A DNA stretch of 5,642 nucleotides from a bacterium (lineage in GTDB: Bacteria; DYJV01; JALVYZ01): positions 1 to 5,642 of the forward strand of contig JALVYZ010000482.1 of assembly GCA_027037705.1 (NCBI GenBank), read 5' to 3'. This document shows positions 1 to 4,273 of this stretch, piece after piece. The notes under the pieces were generated by a model. It was not told the origin of the DNA. It saw only the letters and a program-made list of their open reading frames with translations, and made no database searches. How positions within the stretch are numbered: position 1 is the first letter of the stretch; the number at the start of each line of letters is the position of its first letter. The position numbers and the translations under genes are program-made.

Positions 1-84
1 TCAATAAATAATAAAAGGAGAAAAAGCTTTTTTATCTGATAAGAATTGTAGATTAAATATGAATAAACAAAGCGAAAGCAAAAC

Positions 85-121
85 TTAAAAAAATAAAAAT
101 TAATCCATAATTTTTATTTTT
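85..121 (-). terminator. Possible A/T-only intrinsic terminator after the HEPN gene
   Basis: Positions 89-102 and 108-121 form a perfect 14-bp inverted repeat with a 5-nt loop (103-107). The repeat overlaps the TAA stop of the HEPN gene. In the minus-strand transcript the hairpin ends in an unbroken run of U. The stem is entirely A-U, so it is weak in isolation. Such repeats are more likely by chance in AT-rich DNA, but 14 perfect pairs is long. It could act in both directions. The remaining bases 1-84 hold no gene that I can support. Confidence 0.4.
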
Positions 122-629
122 AGGTAAATTCATTTTTAATATGTTCAGTAACTTTTAAAAACAAAGATTTATTTATACTATTTAATATTGTCTCTCCAAT
201 TTTAACAACATCTATAAAATCTTTAAAAGAAAATGATATTGATGCCCTCGGGTCATGAGCAATTTTGTTTCGTTTAGTTATAAAATCTGAGTAAAATTGT
301 TGATCACTTTCTGAAATTGAGTTATTAATATCAATATTAAAAATTTTTAATAATTTTTTAATATCAGAAAATGTGGGGTTTTTTGATTTATTACCAAAAT
401 TTTTTAGAAACTCTCTTATGTCAGATATTGTTACCTGTTTAACTACAAATGGATAATGTTTTAAGGCTATAGTAATAATTTTTTTTATATTATCCTCCAT
501 TTCGGCAGAGAAAAGAATAATTGCACTTCTAAGTATATACGGCATTACATCCTCTACATAATTTTCATCAATGGCTGATATATCATCAATTAGTCTTTTA
601 CAATGTTGAAGTTCTATTCTTGGAATCAC
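120..629 (-). CDS. HEPN-family predicted ribonuclease (MAE_28990/MAE_18760-like), partner of DUF262
   Basis: This is an intact 169-residue, mostly helical protein. Near the C-terminus it has Arg120-Asn121-Lys-Ile-Ala-His125, the R-N-x-x-A-H signature of HEPN domains. In catalytic HEPN proteins the Arg and His form the metal-independent RNase site at a dimer interface. The N-terminal half (about residues 5-60) is predicted helical and probably forms the rest of the bundle. The start is GTG at 629. It overlaps the TGA of the upstream DUF262 gene as GTGA and has a GGAG 7 nt upstream, so translation is probably coupled. From family knowledge, small HEPN nucleases of this kind are often encoded beside DUF262 proteins in defence or toxin-antitoxin-like modules. 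It is inferred to be a cytoplasmic RNase toxin or abortive-infection effector. It keeps a full reading frame although its partner is damaged. HEPN assignment is fairly sure; substrate is unknown. Confidence 0.8.
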   Translation of the reverse strand: MIPRIELQHCKRLIDDISAIDENYVEDVMPYILRSAIILFSAEMEDNIKKIITIALKHYPFVVKQVTISDIREFLKNFGNKSKNPTFSDIKKLLKIFNIDINNSISESDQQFYSDFITKRNKIAHDPRASISFSFKDFIDVVKIGETILNSINKSLFLKVTEHIKNEFT

Positions 630-636
630 ATTTGAA

Positions 637-640
637 CTCC
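637..640 (-). promoter_or_regulatory. Ribosome binding site deciding the GTG start of the HEPN gene
   Basis: On the minus strand the sequence GGAG lies 7 nt before the GTG at 629-627. It sits within the last codons of the DUF262 gene. Together with the 4-nt GTGA overlap it supports GTG rather than an internal start, since no ATG lies near the N-terminus in this frame. Confidence 0.6.
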
Positions 641-1306
641 AAATTTTAAAAAAGTTAATTGAAATCTATCTTTTAATAATTTTGTTTTTGAAGTATCCCT
701 TGCTGTTATCAAATCAATATAATGTTCATCATTTTTTAACTCATTATATAATTTTGCAATTTCTTCAATAGAGAGTGTTGGATTTTTAGCAATAGATACC
801 ATTACACTATCTAATACCGCTAAATTAAGGCGCCCTCTTGGGATATGAAAAGGTTTTTCACCAAGAGCTTTTACTATCTTATCGCAAGTTTCTATAAAAA
901 TTTTTTTCCAATCATCTTTATATTGATATTGAAATTGCTCCATTATTGAATTTAAATATGTTTTTAAAGGGTCTTTATATTTTTTGAAATCAGTTAAATA
1001 AAAAGCAAAAAATCTTAAAATCCATTCTACATCCCTGAACCTCTTATCTTCTTGTTTTTTACCAATTATTTTTTGCCAATTATAATTTTTATTTAGTTCT
1101 TCAAGCATTTTCAAAAAAGGTCCTGCAAAAACCGCCCTTCTGATTTCCATTGATGTGAGCACTACTCCTCCTGTATTTAATCTTTCAAAAATATAAAACA
1201 TACTTGCATGTTCATTATCCGGTTTAATTTGACGGATTATTATTGAACGGATAACATAATCGTCTACTATAGATTTATCATCATCACTCAAATCGTCATA
1301 TTTCCT

Positions 1307-1313
1307 CCCCCCC
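1307..1313 (-). repeat. G7 homopolymer at the DUF262 frameshift
   Basis: Seven consecutive G on the minus strand sit exactly where the two DUF262 frames must be joined. Read with eight G, the codons become TGG GGG GGG AGG and the frame is continuous. Long G runs are rare in DNA this AT-rich. Such tracts are known slippage sites in phase-variable genes and also common sites of homopolymer sequencing error. Confidence 0.85.
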
Positions 1314-1491
1314 ATGGACTCTTCTCATCAAGAGTCAACCTAAGCTTATTTTTTAAAAAATTTTTTATCGTTTGTAATCTTTGATATCCATCGATAATTA
1401 GCATATTTGATGAATTAGGTTTTTTGTAAAGAAAAATTTGAGGTATTGGAAAGCCTAGTAATATAGATTCTATTAATCGTGTCACGTGCAA

Positions 1492-1498
1492 TGTTAAA
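1492..1498 (+). repeat. Left terminal inverted repeat of the IS21 remnant
   Basis: TGTTAAA here matches the reverse complement of 2147-2153. The match extends 3 nt outward on both sides (CAATGTTAAA against TTTAACATTG, 1489-1498 and 2147-2156), although those outer bases may be flanking DNA that matches by chance. Confidence 0.55.
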
Positions 1499-1542
1499 AT
1501 GTACCATAAAAAGAAAAATCTTGATAAGTTTCCTCCTGTAAA

Positions 1543-1586
1543 TTTTCAAGTAAAATTGACCCAGTTTTTTCATGAAAATTGACACC
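1543..1586 (+). repeat. Left subterminal repeats of the IS21 remnant
   Basis: Two imperfect direct repeats, TTTTCAAGTAAAATTGACCC and TTTTCATGAAAATTGACAC, begin 24 bp apart upstream of the istA start. Their position and repetition fit transposase binding sites of IS21-type elements. Confidence 0.6.
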
Positions 1587-1611
1587 TCCAAAATAAAAAA
1601 TGGAGTAAAGA

Positions 1612-1785
1612 ATGATAACTTATGAGGAGTTTATTATGATTCATACACTTTATAAACAGGGCTATAGCATGAGAGCAATTTCAAGGATGACAGGAATAGA
1701 TAGAAGGACAATATCAAAAAGATTGAAAGAGAATGAATATAAACTAAGAGAAAGAGTTTTACATAACTGTTATTTTTTATATTAG
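1612..1785 (+). pseudogene. istA: IS21 transposase IstA, N-terminal fragment
   Basis: A 57-residue frame opens with ATG at 1612 behind a GGAG at 1602-1605. It reads M-I-T-Y-E-E-F-I-M-I-H-T-L-Y-K-Q-G-Y-S-M, then R-A-I-S-R-M-T-G-I-D-R-R-T-I-S-K-R-L. This is the helix-turn-helix DNA-binding segment at the start of IstA proteins (about residues 8-42). Family likeness ends near Y-K-L-R-E-R (about 1750-1760). The last few residues before the TAG at 1783-1785 look like readthrough into unrelated DNA. The DDE catalytic core, hundreds of residues in a complete IstA, is absent. If made, the peptide could still bind the element ends, but that is speculation. Confidence 0.75.
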
Positions 1786-1951
1786 CATTAACATTGTATG
1801 GCTTGGATATAAGAATTATTCTCATTCATGATTGAATACCTCCTTGAAAATTAGAAATTAACAAAAAATTTAATTTTTGTAAATTTATTACTACAAACAC
1901 AAAATTATATATACCATCCACTTTGCATTTGTGGTACAATTTCATTTTGCA
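1786..1951. other. Non-IS21 filler inside the remnant with an orphan minus-strand Shine-Dalgarno and start
   Basis: This stretch separates the istA and istB fragments and shows no likeness to either. On the minus strand AAGGAGG (1839-1845) lies 9 nt before an ATG at 1829. That frame closes after 13 residues (M-N-E-N-N-S-Y-I-Q-A-I-Q-C). A second ATG at 1825 opens a 63-residue frame that runs antisense to istA. Upstream there is a possible extended -10, TGGTATATA at 1908-1916, without a convincing -35. It looks like the 5' leader and first codons of a lost minus-strand gene joined to the istA fragment. I cannot identify the gene. Confidence 0.4.
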
Positions 1952-2104
1952 CTTGAAAAATGGGGAAATATATTTGGAGATGTAGTATTAGCATCAGCAA
2001 TAATAGATAGACTTATAAATAATGCTTATATTTTTAAAATAACAGGAGAAAGTTATAGAATAAGAAATTTACAAATTAAAAATAAAAAAAATAATAAAAA
2101 TTAG
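1952..2104 (+). pseudogene. istB: IS21 helper ATPase IstB, C-terminal fragment
   Basis: About 50 residues in frame to the TAG at 2102-2104 read L-E-K-W-G-N-I-F-G-D-V-V-L-A-S-A-I-I-D-R-L, then I-N-N-A-Y-I-F-K-I-T-G-E-S-Y-R-I-R. This matches the family's ending, in which E-K-W-x-x-I-F-G-D, A-x-L-D-R-L and G-E-S-Y-R-L are conserved. The Walker A and B motifs of the AAA+ domain would lie upstream and are missing. The frame stays open further upstream (to about 1883) but those residues do not look like IstB, so the junction is placed near 1950. A lysine/asparagine-rich tail precedes the stop. Confidence 0.75.
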
Positions 2105-2144
2105 GTAGGGATTTTTCAAGGCCCTAGGTGGGGTTTTTCCTTGA
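2105..2144 (+). repeat. Right subterminal repeats of the IS21 remnant
   Basis: Two related units, GTAGGGATTTTTCAAGG and GGTGGGGTTTTTCCTTGA, follow directly after the istB stop. Read on the minus strand they have the same general form as the left units (CTTGAAAAA-type core then C-rich), as expected for inverted multiple end repeats. Confidence 0.5.
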
Positions 2145-2153
2145 CTTTAACAT

Positions 2154-2226
2154 TGGTGAAAAAAACTAAGTATCCCATTAATAAAATAGTACAAAATTGT
2201 TTATTCTAAGTTAGCATTATTATTTT
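2154..2226. other. Short AT-rich gap between the IS remnant and the polysaccharide cluster
   Basis: No gene, promoter or strong hairpin can be supported here. It is the far flank of the IS remnant. Translated on the minus strand, it does not supply the missing DUF262 N-terminus. The only inverted repeat seen is a weak 6-bp AATAAA/TTTATT pair. Confidence 0.4.
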
Positions 2227-2970
2227 TTATTTTAATTTTATCCACTCCCTTAAATTTTGAATAATAAAAATCTTAATACCCGTTAATTTTGTAATATTAC
2301 TTATAAGCCTAAAAAGTTTATCCTCGTTCGTAAAGTCTTTAGCTCTTAAAGCTAAAGCAACTTTTTCTTTTTTATAAGAATAAATTATTTCTTTAATTTT
2401 TTTAGCATTTTTAAAACCATAAGCCATAAAAACAACTAAATCACTATTGCTAAAAATATCTTCAATCACATCCTTGTAATGGTTCATATTTATTGCAACA
2501 CTAACCTTTTTTCCGTATTTATTGGCTATCAAATGGACTTTTTCCAAAAGGTTCACAAAAAGTTTTAAATATATCTCCTTTTTTTCTTTAAAATCATGAA
2601 GTATATGGGGCTCGAGATCAAGATGAACATTATAACCACTCTTGAATATATATATAAGTTTGCTTCTAATTTCATGCCACTTTTCAGAAAATATGTATGT
2701 TGGCTCGCTTAAAACTATATCTATCTTTTTACCACTTTTAGAAAGTTTTCTTACCAAATCTCTTATATCTTTTCTCTCAACAAAAGGCCTGTAAGAAAGC
2801 TCAATTCTTTTAATGTCTTCTGTTTTTATAAATTTTACAATCTCTGACATTTTTAGTTTCTCAAAACAGCCAGACCATGCATATACTCCTAAAGAGAGTT
2901 TTTTAGAGTAGGATGAACTACCAAATAAAAAAAGAGCAATCTGAAAAAGAAAAATAGTCTTAATTTTCAT
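2227..2970 (-). CDS. Secreted TIM-barrel-like protein, putative glycan-active enzyme, third gene of the polysaccharide cluster
   Basis: The 247-residue product starts with Lys-containing M-K-I-K, a hydrophobic core (about 5-17) and S-S-S-Y-S-K, which fits a Sec signal peptide cleaved near residue 22. The remainder alternates short hydrophobic strands with amphipathic helices, as in a TIM barrel: L-G-V-Y-A-W (27-32), R-I-E-L-S-Y (55-60), I-D-I-V-L-S-E-P (83-90), N-V-H-L-D-L-E-P-H (114-122), V-S-V-A-I-N (156-161), L-V-V-F-M-A-Y (178-184), V-A-L-A-L-R (204-209) and I-F-I-I-Q-N (234-239). D118-x-E120 at the end of the fourth or fifth strand is where retaining glycosidases of GH18-like folds carry catalytic acids, but I see no clear family signature. 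The ATG overlaps the end of the glycosyltransferase gene by 11 nt, so expression is coupled. The inferred role is cutting, trimming or guiding the exported polysaccharide in the periplasm. A non-catalytic binding barrel is also possible. No strong terminator is visible in the 73 nt between its stop and the IS remnant. Confidence 0.6.
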   Translation of the reverse strand: MKIKTIFLFQIALFLFGSSSYSKKLSLGVYAWSGCFEKLKMSEIVKFIKTEDIKRIELSYRPFVERKDIRDLVRKLSKSGKKIDIVLSEPTYIFSEKWHEIRSKLIYIFKSGYNVHLDLEPHILHDFKEKKEIYLKLFVNLLEKVHLIANKYGKKVSVAINMNHYKDVIEDIFSNSDLVVFMAYGFKNAKKIKEIIYSYKKEKVALALRAKDFTNEDKLFRLISNITKLTGIKIFIIQNLREWIKLK

Positions 2971-4264
2971 CTTTTAATATCTTTGAAACTTTCCATGGAT
3001 TCCATTTGTCGTAAAAAGAAGCTTTAAAAAAAAGTTCTGCAATATATGAAAATGTTCTAACTGACCTCATGAAAATTCCTGTATAAAAAGGCATTAGAGG
3101 AAGAAGTAGCCAAAGAGACTTCTCACTTTTATTAAAGGTATCACCAAGAGCAATTCTTGCTATAAAATACTCAAAAATGTTCAAGATTATATACAAAAAA
3201 TAATTAACTATAAAAATTGTAAAAAGACCCATTTTAAAGAAAAAGATAAGCTGCAATATATAGATTATCCACTTAAAGTCAAGAATAAAGTTAAAAAAGA
3301 TGTTGTCCAATAATGTTAGTGTATTAAAAAGCTCGAAGTTTTTATTAAATGGAGATAGCATATCCCTGTGTCTCCTCAACCTGAACCTAATAAGAGACCG
3401 ACTCCAACGATACCTTTGTTTTATTAACCCTTTTATGGAAATGGGCACAGATGTATATGCAATTGCTGTTGGCTCGTGGAGAATTTTAAATTTCAACTTT
3501 CTCATTCTCAAAACTACATCTCCATCAAGTCCAGGGCCCACATCCCATCCTTTTAGTCTCAATAAAACATCCCTTCTGAAAGCACCGAAGGCACCTGATA
3601 TTATCCTTAAAATTTTAAGAACTGAGTTAACGATTCTTCCCATAGTTATGGTTTTTAAATACTCTAACGCCTGTAACCTTGTAAGAAGGCTATAATCTAT
3701 ATTTTTAACCCTAATATCACCACCAACAGCCCCAATCCCATCATACATATAAAAGGGAAATATCACATTTTCTATGGCATCCTCTTTTAAATGTGTATCA
3801 GCATCAAGATGCACCACAAATTTACCTGTTGCAAATCTCAGAGAGAGATTTGCAGCAGAAGCTTTCCCCCCCCTTCTTTCATTTCTAAAGTAGTTGTTTA
3901 TCATTCCTTTCTTTTTTAAAGCCCTCAAGATTTGTAGAGTATCATCATCTGAACCATCATCAACCAGAATTATTTCTATATTTTTGTAAGTCTGCTGCTT
4001 TATAGATTCAACAAGAGCTGATAAATGTTTACCCTCATTCTTCCCCGGAGCTATGATAGTAACAAGAGGTTGTTCTTTGCAAAGGGCAAGCTTTATATCT
4101 CTAATTTTATATCTGTCCTTCCACCTATGAAATAAAAAAATAGGGACACATACCATATCTAACAATACAAATCTTGGAAGATCAAAGAAAAAGAACGGCC
4201 AGAACATAATTATCAATTGATCCAATGAATGGTTTAAAAACCAACTTATGATATTAGTAATCAT
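2960..4264 (-). CDS. Membrane processive family 2 glycosyltransferase (polysaccharide synthase)
   Basis: The 434-residue inner-membrane enzyme has the GT-A signatures in order: V-D-D-G-S-D-D (101-107) for UDP-sugar binding; R-G-G-K-A-S-A-A-N (131-139); the D-A-D metal-binding motif in H-L-D-A-D-T (152-157); G-A-F-G-A-F-R-R (224-231); L-D-G-D (246-249) at the position of the catalytic-base E-D-x-D motif; and Q-R-Y-R-W (283-287), the Q-x-x-R-W motif of processive synthases such as BcsA, NodC, HasA and PgaC. Hydrophobic segments flank the catalytic domain: about residues 14-46 before it, and about 322-345, 347-368 and 384-400 after it. This arrangement builds a chain on the cytosolic face and extrudes it through the membrane. 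There is no C-terminal PilZ domain, so any nucleotide control must come from another protein, probably the TackOD1/GGDEF product encoded 9 nt upstream. The sugar cannot be deduced. The glycine pair 132-133 is encoded by an unbroken G8 run. The start ATG at 4264 has only a weak Shine-Dalgarno. Confidence 0.88.
   Translation of the reverse strand: MITNIISWFLNHSLDQLIIMFWPFFFFDLPRFVLLDMVCVPIFLFHRWKDRYKIRDIKLALCKEQPLVTIIAPGKNEGKHLSALVESIKQQTYKNIEIILVDDGSDDDTLQILRALKKKGMINNYFRNERRGGKASAANLSLRFATGKFVVHLDADTHLKEDAIENVIFPFYMYDGIGAVGGDIRVKNIDYSLLTRLQALEYLKTITMGRIVNSVLKILRIISGAFGAFRRDVLLRLKGWDVGPGLDGDVVLRMRKLKFKILHEPTAIAYTSVPISIKGLIKQRYRWSRSLIRFRLRRHRDMLSPFNKNFELFNTLTLLDNIFFNFILDFKWIIYILQLIFFFKMGLFTIFIVNYFLYIILNIFEYFIARIALGDTFNKSEKSLWLLLPLMPFYTGIFMRSVRTFSYIAELFFKASFYDKWNPWKVSKILKDEN
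3866..3873 (-). repeat. G8 homopolymer inside the glycosyltransferase gene
   Basis: Eight G in a row on the minus strand encode the end of an Arg codon and two Gly codons (AGG GGG GGG AAA) in the conserved R-R-G-G-K motif. The frame is intact at this length. Gain or loss of one G would truncate the protein about one third of the way along. It is the longest G/C homopolymer in the window. Confidence 0.9.
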
Positions 4265-4273
4265 TATAACTTT

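Larger units (their letters stand above)
626..1491 (-). pseudogene. DUF262 (GmrSD N-terminal-like) protein, 5'-truncated and frameshifted
   Basis: Two adjacent frames together encode one DUF262 protein. The upstream piece (1491 to about 1312, about 60 residues) contains R-L-I-E-S-I-L-L-G-F-P-I-P, then I-D-G-Y-Q-R-L, the family's DGQQR nucleotide-binding-like motif. The downstream piece (about 1312 to 626, about 228 residues) contains F-E-R-L-N-T-G-G...M-E-I-R-R, the second conserved DUF262 block, then a helical C-terminal region. The frames meet at a run of seven G (1307-1313 on the plus strand as C). One extra G would restore ...S-P-W-G-G-R-K-Y-D-D as a single frame. The N-terminus expected before this point (the I-P-x-F-Q-R-x-x-V-W block, some tens of residues) is absent. 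The coding similarity stops at the IS21 remnant and does not resume beyond it. The only start available for the upstream piece is a TTG at 1491. DUF262 proteins occur in GmrSD-type restriction and other defence systems; this one was probably the partner of the overlapping HEPN gene. It is most likely non-functional here. The frameshift alone could be a sequencing error or phase variation. Confidence 0.85.
1492..2153 (+). mobile_element. IS21-family element, internally deleted remnant (662 bp)
   Basis: The ends are TGTTAAA (1492-1498) and its complement TTTAACA (2147-2153), with the 5'-TG...CA-3' form usual in this family. Inside the left end are two tandem units at about 24-bp spacing, each TTTTCAWG followed by AAATTGAC (1543-1562 and 1567-1586). 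Inside the right end are two related units in the opposite sense (2105-2121 and 2127-2144). These resemble the multiple terminal repeats of IS21 elements that bind the transposase. On the plus strand lie the start of istA and the end of istB. Full elements are around 2-2.5 kb, so most of both genes is missing and the copy cannot move by itself. I see no target-site duplication of 4-8 bp: the left flank ends GCAA and the right flank begins TTGG. The left flank is a truncated DUF262 gene that does not continue on the right. An adjacent deletion, or recombination between two copies, would explain both facts. The exact left boundary is uncertain; 1537 (TGTAAATTTT) is an alternative. Confidence 0.75.

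Noticed and set aside
21-32. AAAAAGCTTTTT palindrome
   Set aside because: Short and self-complementary A/T runs around AGCT are expected by chance in this composition; no gene end or start is close enough to give it a role.
1492-1545. In-frame extension of the DUF262 fragment into the IS left end (F-L-W-Y-I-L-T-L before H-V-T-R)
   Set aside because: It lacks the I-P-x-F-Q-R pattern expected there, has no ATG, and closes at a TGA about 50 nt upstream; read as chance open frame within the element.
1634-1825. 63-residue minus-strand frame beginning at ATG 1825
   Set aside because: Most of it is antisense to the recognisable IstA HTH fragment, and its ATG is 13 nt from the Shine-Dalgarno while another ATG at 1829 is better placed. 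No family likeness.
3300-3695. 131-residue plus-strand frame
   Set aside because: Wholly antisense to the conserved catalytic part of the glycosyltransferase; no start signal or recognisable domain.
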